A DNA stretch of 64,000 bases from Actinostola sp. cb2023 (GCA_033675265.1 JAUJYZ010001085.1:416001-480000), one strand, 5' to 3'. Counted from the stretch's first letter, positions 35,775-46,807 are shown. The notes: generated from the letters alone by a model not told the origin. Program-made: numbers and translations.

Positions 35775-37200
35775 CAATAAGCGCAAGTACAAGAGGCCTT
35801 ATTTCACTGTGAAAACGGGCCCGACGCAAGCATAAGCGCAAGTACAAGAGGCCTTATTTCACTGTGAAAACGGGCCCGACGCAAGCATAAGCGCAAACAC
35901 AAGAGGCCTTATTTCACTGTGAAAACGAGCTGCGACGCAAGCATAAGCGCAAGTACAAGAGGCCTTATTTCACTGTAATACAAAACGGGCCCGACGCAAG
36001 CATAAGCGCAAGTACAAGAGGCCTTATTTCACTGTGAAAACGGGCCCGACGAAAAAGTCCATAAGCGAAAGTACAAGAATCACTTTTATTTGACATGTGA
36101 AAACTGGCCAAGTTTTAGACAAAAGCGTTAAGCGCAAACACAAGAGGCCTTATTTCACGTGCTTAATTAAACGAGCCCGACGCAAGCATAACGATTTTGC
36201 TAAAAGTACAAGAGGCCTTATTTCACTAAAGTGAAAACTTTCATCCAAAAAAAACGACAGAGCATAAGCGCAAACACAAGAGGCCTTATTTCACTGTTAA
36301 AAAAACGAGCCCGACGCAAGCATAAGCGCAAGTACACGAGGCCTTATTTCACTGTAAAAAACGAGCCCGACGCAAGCATAAGCGCAAGTACAAGAGGCCT
36401 TACGTCACTGTGAAATCGGGCCCGACGCAAGCATAATAAAAGCAAGTACAAGAGGCCTGAAAACGAGCGCCCGATGATAAGCATAAGCACAAGAGGCCTT
36501 ATTTCACTGTGAAAACGAGCCCGACGCAAGCATAAGCACAAGAGGCCTTATTTCACTGTGAAAACGGGCCCGACTCAAGCATAAGCACAAGAGGCCTTAT
36601 TTCACTGTGAAAACGGGCCCGACGCAAGCATAAGCGCATGAAGTACAAGAGGCCTTATTTCACTGTGAAAACGAGCCCGGCGCAAGCATAAGCGCAAGCA
36701 CAAGAGGCCTTATTTCACTGTGAAAACGGGCCCGACGCAAGCATAAGCGCAAGTACAAGAGGCCTTATTTCACTGTGAAAACGAGCCCGACGCAAGCATA
36801 AGCGCACAAGAGGCCTTATTTCACTGTGAAAACGGGCCCGACTCAAGCATAAGCACATGAAGTACAAGAGGCCTTATTTCACTGTGAAAACGAGCCCGAC
36901 GCAAGCATAAGCACAAGAGGCCTTATTTCACTGTGAAAACGAGCCCGACGCAAGCATAAGCACAAGAGGCCTTATGTCACTGTGAAAACGGGCCCGGCGC
37001 AAGCATAAGCGCAAGTACAAGAGGCCTTATTTCACTGTGAAAACGAGCCCGGCGCAAGCATAAGCATAAGCACAAGAGGCCTTAGTTCACTGTGAAAACG
37101 AGCCCGACGCAAGCATAAGCACAAGAGGCCTTATGTCACTGTGAAAACGGGCCCGACTCAAGCATAAGCACATGAAGTATAAGAGGCCTTATTTCACCGC
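35775..37200. repeat. 55-bp minisatellite
   Basis: About 27 units containing AAGCATAAGCGCAAGTACAA and GAGGCCTTATTTCACTGTGA; the first spacings are 55 bp, and shorter units of about 50 bp dominate later. At 36040-36300 the units are disrupted by short extra inserts. A CATGCGCGCATGCGAGAATC sequence follows the last unit. Confidence 0.9.
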
Positions 37201-37577
37201 AAAAACGTTCATGCGCGCATGCGAGAATCATCAACATTTTTCAATTTCTTACGCTCGTGTGTAAACCACGATTACTGTATGATTGGTAATTAAAAACAGA
37301 CTATTTACGACCTTCTACAAAAGAACCCCATTTTCTGTTACTTTTTTTGTACAGAAATTTGGTTTCTCACCATGGTATATATGCAAATATCTTACTTGTG
37401 TACGGCTAAAGTAGTCACTCCGTTGCCAATCAATTCTACTACTATAAGATTGCGGTACTCGAAGTGAGAGCGTCTTTCGCGCGTGCAACTTGCAGTCTAA
37501 GCAGCGTGACTCGACAGTGAGAAGATGAAACACGATTTGCATGCTCGTTTTTATAATAAATGAAAGATTCATAAAAT

Positions 37578-37972
37578 ACAAATACTAAATCCGTGCACCA
37601 TGGATACTATGTACTATTTAGTACTAAATAGTGATATTTCTATTGTTTTCTATTGATTCATTAATGATATTTAGTAGAATTACACAGGTGATTATAGAAA
37701 ATCAAGCGCGCTGATTGGTCGTTTCTCGATTGACTGCCAGCTTTTGAAATATGAAATAAAAATTTATTTTCTTTAAAATGCTTATTTATTTTTATTTTTT
37801 CAAATAATCACCTGTGTAATTCTACTAAAACAATTAGTCACCTCAGGCTCAGTGAATAGCAGTGATAATAACCTCGACTTCGTCTCGGTTATTATTCACC
37901 GATATTCACCTCGCCTTTGGTGACTAATTGTTAATTAGTTCTAAGTAGTGTTGCATGGATTTAGTATTTGTA
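37578..37972. mobile_element. MITE with two inner palindromes (nested)
   Basis: The outer element is related to 19147-19299 (ACAAATACTAAATCCGTGCA at one end, ATTTAGTATTTGT at the other). Inside are two independent palindromes: 37672-37827 (TAGTAGAATTACACAGGTGA arms) and 37831-37930 (CAATTAGTCACC arms). Confidence 0.75.
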
Positions 37973-38134
37973 CTCTAAGGTGCAATGCCTTATTCGGTTT
38001 TGTTTCATCTTTTCTCTCTCTTTTTCTCTGCCTTTATTGGCACGATTAAGAACTAATAAACGATGTATTCCGAGCGGACTTCGAATGAGTCTAACCAAAG
38101 CAACTTTGAAAAACCGTTGTGATTGGCTTTGATT

Positions 38135-38362
38135 ATTAGGGACCTTTAGATCCGACTACGAGTACGAAATTAGTACGAGTACGACTTTTCAAACCTAGCC
38201 CGTACTCAAGATAATCGTTTCACACCAATCTTTTCTCCAGAAGCCCTACTTCTACTGAACGACAGGGGCGAACGGCTGTTAGAACTATTATTTAGCTTGA
38301 AAACAGAAAGTCGTACTCGTGCTAGATTTCGTACTCGTAGTCGGATCTAAAGGTCCCTATTA
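38135..38362. mobile_element. Palindromic MITE with TAGGGACCTTTAGATCC ends
   Basis: Arms of about 50 bp with repeated ACGAGTACGA words. Confidence 0.85.
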
Positions 38363-38370
38363 TAGGAAGC

Positions 38371-38660
38371 CCACTCGCAAACAATATAACCGCGAAATAG
38401 TACTATTACTAAATAGTACTCAAGAGTCAGTGCTATTTCTATTGTATTTAGAGTGGTTTTCATAAACCCGTGAAATACATGTTAGCGTAATACGCTTTAT
38501 TACTCCGTAATTCCATTGTTTTCTTTTGTGTGTCAATGGCTATTACGCACTGACTAATACGATTTGTTTCACGGGTTTATGAAAACCACTCTATTGTTTC
38601 ATCAGTGCTATTTAGTACTAATTAGTTAGTACTGTTTCACGGATATTTGTTTGTACTCTA
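38371..38660. mobile_element. TAGTACTAA-type MITE split by a second MITE
   Basis: The outer halves match 19147-19299. The inner element 38449-38594 starts GAGTGGTTTTCATAAACCC and ends with its complement, flanked by TA, so insertion was into TA (Tc1/mariner-like). Confidence 0.8.
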
Positions 38661-38854
38661 ACATAGTTATTAACCACTCATAACAGTTATTACCCACTCA
38701 AGGTGGTGGAAATATAAAGTCATCTTTCATTTGTGAAGTCCACCAATCATTCACTTCTAAATTCTCCTTTTGTTCTGCAGGGATTGGTTTTTGTCTTGAC
38801 CTGACGACAGGAGGTACTTCAACTACCTCACTCGGGAACGTCACTGTTGATATC

Positions 38855-41800
38855 TTACGCTGCGAGGTGACGCGATCTGGACCCGAGAACTTCCTGACGG
38901 GGTGGAGATGAAGGAGGAGCTAAGAAGCCCGCAGATTGAGAGGACAGCGTTCTGCTTGCTGGTATTTTCTCTGGTTCTTTGTCCTCCTCTTCGCCGCTGC
39001 TTAAACGTTCGCGCTGCTCACGATCACGATGTTCTCGATCACGATGTTCACGGTCACGATCAGCATCGTCATTTAGTCCTGCGTTGTTAAGGCTCTCAGT
39101 ACTGGAGACGAGTGGACTTGCGCTAGCCTTTTGTTGTTTCTCTCTGTCTCTCTTCATCCTCAGCTTGATAAACCAGTCTCGGATAGTTTGGATGGCCACC
39201 TCTTGGTCGATGGTGTATTCAAGTTCCTCGCGTTCCAGTAGTTCCTCTAGCTGTAGACAGTGAGTAATATTTACAGTCCTATAAGCAATGATGCCAAGGA
39301 CATCGTGGAAGGACACATCGCCACCGTTTCGCAGTTTATCGATCTCACAACACATGTGCCTGAATGATGTCGACCTGTCATCGACGCCAAGACGACCTTT
39401 GAGGTAGTTGTTCTGCTTGAAGAAGATGTACACACGAAGGAACAGCTTTGCTTGTGGGACTGACATCACTCCACGGCGTCCTTTGTCGACTAGATTCCAA
39501 GCCATCTGAAAGTCACGCAAATCAGTGTTACTGAGATAAGAATCCTCGTCACTCGCGTAGAACAGAGAAAAGTTCTCGATGATGACGGCGACGAATACGT
39601 TGAGCAAAACGAAGGTGACCAGGACGTAAAATGAGATGAAGAAGATGAGCGATGCTGCGCGGTTGCCACAGTCTGTCCTCCAGTCTTCGTCGTCAGCTGG
39701 AGTACAGTAGGGTGCGTCTATCATACAGTCATGCATCACTTTATTCCAATCTTCACCAGTGATGATTCGAAATAGAAGTATCATAGCAGTGAAACTGGTA
39801 TGGAAGTTTGCATGACGGTTGACCGCTTCTCCGTACTTCACAGAACCGAAGAGGATCACTCCAGCCAGAGAATAACACATCATTAAGACCACCAAGACTG
39901 CAATGGTGAAGAAGCACTTGACCAGACTCATTACAACGGTAAGCATCAGCATTTTAAGTGTGTTGTGTTTGCCAGATAACGTTAGGAACCTAAAGACGAT
40001 GATAACAACACCGAATACCAAGGCTCCCTGGTACATCTCACTGCCTTTGAGAGAGAAATTTAGAATGATCCAGATCATCCCCAAACTGGTTAATAACATG
40101 TCAAACCGGTTTCTCATACTACGCCAATAGCCCTCAAACGTGTAGGATATGATCTTCAGGATGGCGTCGATAACGAAGAAGAAGGTGCAAGCTGCTGCTA
40201 ACGTCGTCACACCGTCACGTACCATTGTGTCTTCTTTCTCGTTTTCAGTGGTCCATTGCGTGACAGCCAATGTAAGACACTCCATCAAAACGATAACTGC
40301 GACAATACGACGGTACAAAATAGACTGCACGACGTCATACAGTTTCTTCCGAATACCCGGATCATCAGGTCGAGGGGGGAGGTGCAGGGGTTGCGCTAGC
40401 TTCAATCTTTTCTTCAGATCCTGCCATCTTCTTTGGTCGACGGTGAGTAACGCAATACCCTTGTGCTCATTAAAGTTCGTCACAACCACACCGACGAACA
40501 GCGTTAAGCCGATCATGCTACCGAACAACACGTAAATGTGAACATACACAGCAAAAGCCTTACCAACGTTCTCTTGGATCACATCTCTTACTTCTAACCA
40601 ACCTTCAAGAGACAGTACTTCTCCGAGCGCCAGAAACGCTCTAAATACATTATCAAAGTCAAAGTTCCTTGGGTTTTGCCATACTCGAGGTACAAGCATA
40701 CTTGGGACGTATCCTTCTAGATCCGATAGCTCTCGAGGAGTTGCTAGCTTCCTCATAAAGTATCCAGTGCAGTTTTCTTGAACACTGATCTTGACGTCAT
40801 TACATCGCTTCAGGTTTCCCGCGAAGACTTGGACGCCGTAGATCGCGAAACTGAACATAAGAATCAGTTGCAATGCTGAGACTTTGAGAATCTCCTTGTA
40901 CCCACCGCACAGTTCCATGATGACTTTTTTCATCTTTGGCATTAAGGTCATTATACGCAGTGGCCGAAAGCAACGCAGAATCATCAATATCTGAGCACCT
41001 GAGCCCGAGCGCACTTGCTGTGGACGCCAGCAGATGTACACTAGACCATTGAAATATATAAACATGTCGAGAACACCGCCAAAGTTTTGGATTATCGCAT
41101 TGGGTGTGAACAGAAGTCCGTCGGCCAAGATTCGAATTCCTAACTCGATGCTCATGGAAACTACAAAAAAGTGTTCAAAAGTACTTGTCCAGGTATTCTG
41201 GAAAGTACTTTCTTCAAGTGTTTCCGTCATCATCGACAGACAAGACACCAGTGTAATGAAGACCATGGTCCATTCCAGGTACGTCTGAGAGGCCAAAGTT
41301 TTCTGGATGGTTTCCATGGAGATCATGCGATTCTGTTTGGCGCGGTCACGATAGCCGGGTGGAATAACATACCGGACTTGTATGATGCTTTGCAGGAAAG
41401 CACGAAACCATGAATCACGTGGTAAAGCAAATAGAGGCTGGTCGAAGAAGGGGTGGTTTTCACGTAACGTTTCTACCTGGAATCGTCGCCTGCTTTGGGC
41501 TGCTTCTCGCTTTTCTCTTACGGACTGTACATCCCAGTCCTTGCGACTGCCGTCTTCTTGGCTTAGTTGCGAGTGTAGCTTTTTGTTCCCTTGTGATGCC
41601 ATGACGATGGCGCGTTTCACGTCTGCTTCCGTTACCGCCGCTCTTCCGGCTCGCCCACCAGTACGGAATCTACGAGACGCAGAACGAAATCCAGTATTCT
41701 TCTGCCCTGTAATGTCCACAGGGGACAGCTGGGCCAGTGTTCTACGATGGTTCGAGTCGTTGATCAGAGCTGAAACTGTGGATTGTTTGCGGAAGATTTT

Positions 41801-43966
41801 TGTAGATCGACTCGCTTCGGAAATGGAAGAGTTGAGGAGCTGAACGGGCAGATCATGAAGTGCAGCTCGGCGACCCGCCACCCTCGTCGTGGCACCACCA
41901 CCTTCATCTCCCTCACTCAAACCCAGCGGCAGATCAGTTAAAGTCTCAGTGTTCACAAATCGACGCATAAAACTTTCACGGATCTTTGGAGTCGGGAATT
42001 CCGAGGCGATCTTTAAGCGACTCATTTTCACAAGCCGCGGGTCTTCCTTGAACCGTTCGTAAATACGAATCCTTAAAGGAAGCTTTTCGTGGGTAACGCT
42101 GGTTTCTTCGTCCATTTTGTGTTGTTTCATGATTTTGACATCCTCGTCCAACTCAAGATTGTCTACGATGACAGCAACAAAGACACTCATGATGATTAAC
42201 GATGAAAATAGATGATACGCGGTGAGGAAGAACGCTACCAGTATCGCTGGCACCACTTCTTCGGCGCTTTTCATAGATTTCTCCATGATCTCCACCCACC
42301 CCTCCTGGGTAAGAATCTGGAACATGGACTGAAGAGACTCGAGATACGTCCCGAATAGATAGTCGTCGCCATCTTTTAGCGTGGAAAACAGTTGCATACC
42401 AATGGTAGACAATAGCATGACGAAAAAGAAGGTAAACAAGATGATGCTTCCCAGCTTTTTCCCAGTCCCAAAGATCTTGAGGCAGAAAGCCTGGAGACCA
42501 GGAATTGCTCCAATGAGCCGTATTACACGCATCACATGAAAGACGGAAAATGCATCCTGTCCCAGCAGCACTGGAATTGCACAGATGGTACTGCCAACTG
42601 CAATAACAAATTCAACAAACTGCATGCGTGAATTGTTCAAATATGCTCGAAATCCAGAGCACCATATTTTGAGGAGAGCTTCGATGTCAAATAAAAAGGT
42701 AAAAATAAACTGTGCTTCTCGTCGCCATTGTCCGTTATAGGCTTGGATAAAAGCGTCCACCAAAACGCACGTCCATATAAAATAACGCACAAAAACCGAT
42801 CCAATGATCCGACGAATTGGCCGAGGTGCATGGCCCTTGCTTGCCTCGTGGTCTACCGAAACAAGATGCCATCCAGCACCGTGATCCTTTATAACAAGTG
42901 ATGACAAGCCGGTGTAGCGACGTCGACGTGTTTGACGGCGACTCGTGGTATAATGACTACGAAGGTCGGCAAAAGTCTCCGATACAACGGCAATGAAGAC
43001 GTTTTTTACCAGCAATGCAAGGAAGAATATCAAAAGGACAAAGTAAATAGCCACGAGTAATTTAGATCGAACATTCATCATCTGATACATGACAAGAACC
43101 CAGCCTTCTTGTGTAGCACTAACGTAGACTGTCAAAATACTATGCCCAAGATGATCAAAATACTGTCGGGCGCTCATGAATTTCAAGAGTTTTATTTCTT
43201 CACATCGAAAATCCATGGGGCAGAAGTATCCTCGTTCATTTGTCAAACTACAACGAGCCTCGGGTAGAGAAAGATCCGAATAAGTAACATTGTTTAAATC
43301 CGTAGAATTCCTCACACAATAATGGTTTTTGGTTCCAAACATCTGAATGCCTATAATAGAGGCCAGGGTCATGAAATACGAAAAGAATATTGTCACAGAC
43401 CAGATCTGTCTCCTTGAACGTCGCGACACTTCTTCGCTGAGCTTAAAGTTTACGAATACCTTAAAGACCCGTAGCATGATTAGTGCTCTAGGTGCTCGAG
43501 GAATAGAAAACATAATGTAGGGCTTCGGTTTGAAGCCGCCAAGTTCAACAAATTGAAGTATAATTGACACCCAGATAAGAATGACCATAATAAAATTAAA
43601 GATGCAATATCGACGTTTTAAATACGCTCGGAAACTAAATTTATGAATCTGAGCAAGCATTTCGATTGTTAACACAATGGCTACCACAATGTCTAAAGTC
43701 AACGTGACTTCGAATAGTGGTAGCCCCTCAAGTAGCTTAAACGTCGCTGGACTGTTCAATGACATCGAAATTACACTCACCACCGAGCACACTTGTATCA
43801 GTCGCTTGAACCACCATGATTTTAGCCACGCAAATTTTCTCGATTCTTCATCGTCGTCATCTTCGTCTGTGATTGTGTCCGGAAAGAAACCCTGTTTCAT
43901 CGGCCATAAGTTGGTCGAGGAAGATTGAAAATCTGAGTCGATCACATGAGACGATTTCGCCTCCAT
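38855..43966 (-). CDS. NALCN: NALCN-like four-domain sodium leak channel, single exon
   Basis: One uninterrupted frame of 1703 codons from ATG at 43964-43966, close to the usual length of NALCN (about 1,740 in mammals). Four repeats of six membrane segments are visible. The pore motifs are ATQEGWV (about residue 287), LTQEGWVEIM (about 553), LSLEGWLEVRD (about 1119) and ITGEDWNKVMHD (about 1403), giving an EEEE filter where vertebrate NALCN has EEKE. S4 helices carry few positive charges (for example PRAPRALIMLRVFKVF), as expected for a weakly voltage-dependent leak channel. A III-IV-type linker and a long charged C-terminus (repeats of HRDRE) follow. The family conducts a resting inward cation current and works with UNC79, UNC80 and FAM155 partners. 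The lack of any intron is odd, because the gene has dozens in other animals. Divergent from the S-adenosylmethionine synthetase gene, 321 bp apart. Confidence 0.92.
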   Translation of the reverse strand: MEAKSSHVIDSDFQSSSTNLWPMKQGFFPDTITDEDDDDEESRKFAWLKSWWFKRLIQVCSVVSVISMSLNSPATFKLLEGLPLFEVTLTLDIVVAIVLTIEMLAQIHKFSFRAYLKRRYCIFNFIMVILIWVSIILQFVELGGFKPKPYIMFSIPRAPRALIMLRVFKVFVNFKLSEEVSRRSRRQIWSVTIFFSYFMTLASIIGIQMFGTKNHYCVRNSTDLNNVTYSDLSLPEARCSLTNERGYFCPMDFRCEEIKLLKFMSARQYFDHLGHSILTVYVSATQEGWVLVMYQMMNVRSKLLVAIYFVLLIFFLALLVKNVFIAVVSETFADLRSHYTTSRRQTRRRRYTGLSSLVIKDHGAGWHLVSVDHEASKGHAPRPIRRIIGSVFVRYFIWTCVLVDAFIQAYNGQWRREAQFIFTFLFDIEALLKIWCSGFRAYLNNSRMQFVEFVIAVGSTICAIPVLLGQDAFSVFHVMRVIRLIGAIPGLQAFCLKIFGTGKKLGSIILFTFFFVMLLSTIGMQLFSTLKDGDDYLFGTYLESLQSMFQILTQEGWVEIMEKSMKSAEEVVPAILVAFFLTAYHLFSSLIIMSVFVAVIVDNLELDEDVKIMKQHKMDEETSVTHEKLPLRIRIYERFKEDPRLVKMSRLKIASEFPTPKIRESFMRRFVNTETLTDLPLGLSEGDEGGGATTRVAGRRAALHDLPVQLLNSSISEASRSTKIFRKQSTVSALINDSNHRRTLAQLSPVDITGQKNTGFRSASRRFRTGGRAGRAAVTEADVKRAIVMASQGNKKLHSQLSQEDGSRKDWDVQSVREKREAAQSRRRFQVETLRENHPFFDQPLFALPRDSWFRAFLQSIIQVRYVIPPGYRDRAKQNRMISMETIQKTLASQTYLEWTMVFITLVSCLSMMTETLEESTFQNTWTSTFEHFFVVSMSIELGIRILADGLLFTPNAIIQNFGGVLDMFIYFNGLVYICWRPQQVRSGSGAQILMILRCFRPLRIMTLMPKMKKVIMELCGGYKEILKVSALQLILMFSFAIYGVQVFAGNLKRCNDVKISVQENCTGYFMRKLATPRELSDLEGYVPSMLVPRVWQNPRNFDFDNVFRAFLALGEVLSLEGWLEVRDVIQENVGKAFAVYVHIYVLFGSMIGLTLFVGVVVTNFNEHKGIALLTVDQRRWQDLKKRLKLAQPLHLPPRPDDPGIRKKLYDVVQSILYRRIVAVIVLMECLTLAVTQWTTENEKEDTMVRDGVTTLAAACTFFFVIDAILKIISYTFEGYWRSMRNRFDMLLTSLGMIWIILNFSLKGSEMYQGALVFGVVIIVFRFLTLSGKHNTLKMLMLTVVMSLVKCFFTIAVLVVLMMCYSLAGVILFGSVKYGEAVNRHANFHTSFTAMILLFRIITGEDWNKVMHDCMIDAPYCTPADDEDWRTDCGNRAASLIFFISFYVLVTFVLLNVFVAVIIENFSLFYASDEDSYLSNTDLRDFQMAWNLVDKGRRGVMSVPQAKLFLRVYIFFKQNNYLKGRLGVDDRSTSFRHMCCEIDKLRNGGDVSFHDVLGIIAYRTVNITHCLQLEELLEREELEYTIDQEVAIQTIRDWFIKLRMKRDREKQQKASASPLVSSTESLNNAGLNDDADRDREHRDREHRDREQRERLSSGEEEDKEPEKIPASRTLSSQSAGFLAPPSSPPRQEVLGSRSRHLAA

Positions 43967-44287
43967 CTTTTCGCTGTTCTGATCATAATCACAACATTTG
44001 CCGGTGTTCCTCTTTGCGGGGGTCTGGGTGGATTGCTCACTTTCAAATATTCGAACACTATCCGGACTACTTCGGGAGTGGTTCGGCTCCTATTTTGACA
44101 GTTCGTGTTGTCGTCGTGTTGCTAAAAATAACAGTGTTTTCCGAGAGGCCTCGTGAGAGAAACAAACAACACTCAACAACACAGTTGCACCATTTCAGTG
44201 TACATTTCGCTAACGCTGTAGTTTTACGTTGATTTCTCTTGTATAGCTTCATTTATTTCGTTGATATTTTTAGCACGAGTAGAAAAC
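43967..44287. promoter_or_regulatory. Candidate bidirectional promoter between the channel and MAT genes
   Basis: Only 321 bp separates two divergent start codons, so both promoters must be here or overlap the coding ends. There is no clear TATA box for either. Inference from geometry only. Confidence 0.45.
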
Positions 44288-45579
44288 ATGCAGACGCTTC
44301 GACTTGTAGCTTCAAATAGTTCACTAGTTCGACTGTTTTGCCTCAGAACAACACTGCACGCTAGTAAGCTGTGTTGTCCCGTGACGTCGCCTCGTGTTTT
44401 AGCCAGGAATGTCTCCGGTCCATTTAGTACAGCGACAGACACAACTTTCTCTTCACATCAGAGTCTGTAAATGAGGGCCATGCAGATAAAATGTGTGATC
44501 AAATCTCTGATGCTGTGTTGGATGCTCATCTAGAACAGGATCCTAACGCCAAGGTTGCCTGCGAAACCGCCACAAAAACTGGAATGGTTCTATTGTTGGG
44601 AGAGATCACTTCTAATGCTCGTGTTGATTATCAAAGTGTCGTGCGTGAAACTGTCAAAGAAATTGGATATATTGATTCTTCCACTGGCTTTGATTACAAG
44701 ACATGTAGTGTGTTATTAGCCATCGCAGAACAAGAGAAAGAAATCGCCGATACCGTGCATGTTGGAAAGAGTGATGAAGATCTAGGGGCTGGAGATCAAG
44801 GGTTAATGTTTGGTTACGCCACAGATGAGACTGAACAACTAATGCCTCTAACTACTGTACTTTCGCATGGACTATGTGCAAGGATGTCAGAATGCAGGAG
44901 AAATAATATTATACCGTGGTTATTGCCTGATGGAAAGACGCAAGTCACCGTGGAGTATAATCTAGAGGGAGGAGCTTGCATTCCTAAGCGTGTACACACA
45001 GTTCTTATCTCGACACAGCACCGACCAAACATTGAAGTAGAAGAAATTAGACATCATTTACTAGAAACTATCATCAAGCCTGTTATCCCAGAAAAATATC
45101 TAGATGATGATACCGTTTTCCATCTCCTCCCATCAGGAAAGTTTCTTCAAGGTGGCCCACTTGGTGATGCAGGGCTGACTGGTCGGAAGATCATAGTTGA
45201 CACTTATGGTGGGTGGGGTGCTCATGGTGGGGGTGCATTCTCAGGAAAAGATGTTACAAAGGTGGACAGGTCAGGTGCATATGCAGTTCGATGGATTGCC
45301 AAGTCACTAGTCGCAGCAGGTCTGTGCCGACGTGTATTGGTCCAAGTTGCATATGCCATAGGCCTTGCTGAACCATTGTCTGTGTCTGTGTTCAGTTATG
45401 GGTCCGGGCAATGCTCAGATGAAGAGCTGCTGAAAGTTATTAAGGATAATTTTGATCTACGTCCTGGGATGATTATCAAGGAGTTAGACCTTAGAAGGCC
45501 AATATATCGAGCTACGAGTGTATTTGGACACTTTAAACCTGGGTTTCCATGGGAAAACACAAAAACACTACAACTTTAA
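44288..45579 (+). CDS. MAT2A: S-adenosylmethionine synthetase (methionine adenosyltransferase), single exon with a frameshift
   Basis: The enzyme makes S-adenosylmethionine from ATP and methionine. From 44449 to the stop at 45577-45579 the frame is intact and shows the family motifs: [67 protein letters not shown] and [12 protein letters not shown]. Upstream, ATG at 44288 opens a 52-residue stretch rich in Ser, Leu, Arg and Val with no acidic residue until its end ([20 protein letters not shown]...), which looks like a mitochondrial presequence. The two parts are out of frame by one base: T3 at 44446-44448 would need to be T4 to give [10 protein letters not shown]. In-frame TAG at about 44424 blocks the other reading. 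The usual GHPDK is GHADK here. No introns, though animal orthologues have several. It may be a retrocopy, a true single-exon gene with a consensus error, or a young pseudogene. An AATAAA lies at 45874. Confidence 0.8.
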
Positions 45580-46390
45580 AACTAAGAAGTGTATTAAAAT
45601 TGCTTCACAAATTATACTCATACACAACTTCAAATGACTGTATTCAAACATTTTATTTTTCAAATAATTCACAATAGAGTGTCTGTATACTTGTATTTTT
45701 ATGTCATGTATATATCTATCTATCTTATGTTACTGCTTGGTTTGTGGAATAATAATTCCATTTTGGTTTGCAATGAATTTACACATATATATTATTCATA
45801 ATAATTAAGTTATTTAGTTCATAAGAGTCGCATTCATAACCATTACCATTGTGTGTGACTTTTTATTGTATATAATAAATGAAGCAAAACCATAAACAAA
45901 AAGCACAAACACACTATTTTGAATTAGAATTGTTTGTTTTTGATCTCATTACAGCAAAAGCCTGATATTCAGGTTAATTATGACAATCAATGCATGCTTG
46001 AGATTCGACTTACTACTCAAATCTCTGTAAACTTGGTTCACAAACAAATATATATATTTTGTATTGTATTGTATATTAGTGTGATAGAGTCAGTCATACC
46101 ATGTACACAGTAGTGTGATCACTAAATTAAACTTACAGTTGGTGGGATGTGGAACAATCTCAATGAAACAAAGAATTTTGAAAAACTTGGTGAAACTTGT
46201 CATATACTGTATACCTACTATATACAGCCCATATACAGCCTATCTTTCTTTTAACCTATCTTTCAATCTTGAAAAATAATTCTCCCCTCTCCAACCTGCA
46301 AGAAATAATATTTTAAGATGATTTTAAAAAGGACGTAATATGAATGTGAAGTATTTTCTAAATTGTTTTCAATTATTAAAATTCAATATT
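45580..46390. other. MAT 3' region and spacer to RB1CC1
   Basis: A+T-rich; polyadenylation signal candidate AATAAA at 45874-45879. No gene seen. Confidence 0.45.
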
Positions 46391-46430
46391 AGCATTCCCG
46401 AGCATTCCCGAGCATTCCCGAGCATTCCCT
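46391..46430. promoter_or_regulatory. Four tandem AGCATTCCCG decamers upstream of RB1CC1
   Basis: Exact 10-bp spacing, about 380 bp before the RB1CC1 start codon. Each has CATTCC (GGAATG on the minus strand), the core of the TEAD/M-CAT site. Regulatory role is inference. Confidence 0.4.
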
Positions 46431-46807
46431 GCATAAAATTAACACACGAGCCCGCGTTCCATCTGACCATGCGCACTAGCACAGTTTGCTGACTTGGCAA
46501 ATTTATCGTGAGTGCATGAAGTCATCTCCGTAAATTTTTGCTGCTAAAAAATGATGTTATTTCAACATGAATGTCTTTAGAACGGCTACAGGAGTGAAGC
46601 AAGGTTTTTCCTCTACTGGTTGCATTGATGTCTTACAAAAATGAACTCAATAGAGAGGAATTCTTGTGGTATTGACGACATTGTGGTCTTCAAATCTCTC
46701 CTCACTTCTTCCTCCTCACTTTCACCAAGAAAGGATCTTTGTATGTGACGATAAGTTCTTTCCTACATTAGAGGACTAGGGCTTGGTAGGAAGACTTGTA
46801 CGACAAG

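Noticed and set aside
38979..44232. Several plus-strand frames of 60-150 codons opposite the channel gene
   Set aside because: They are shadows of the 1703-codon minus-strand frame, with no recognisable motifs.
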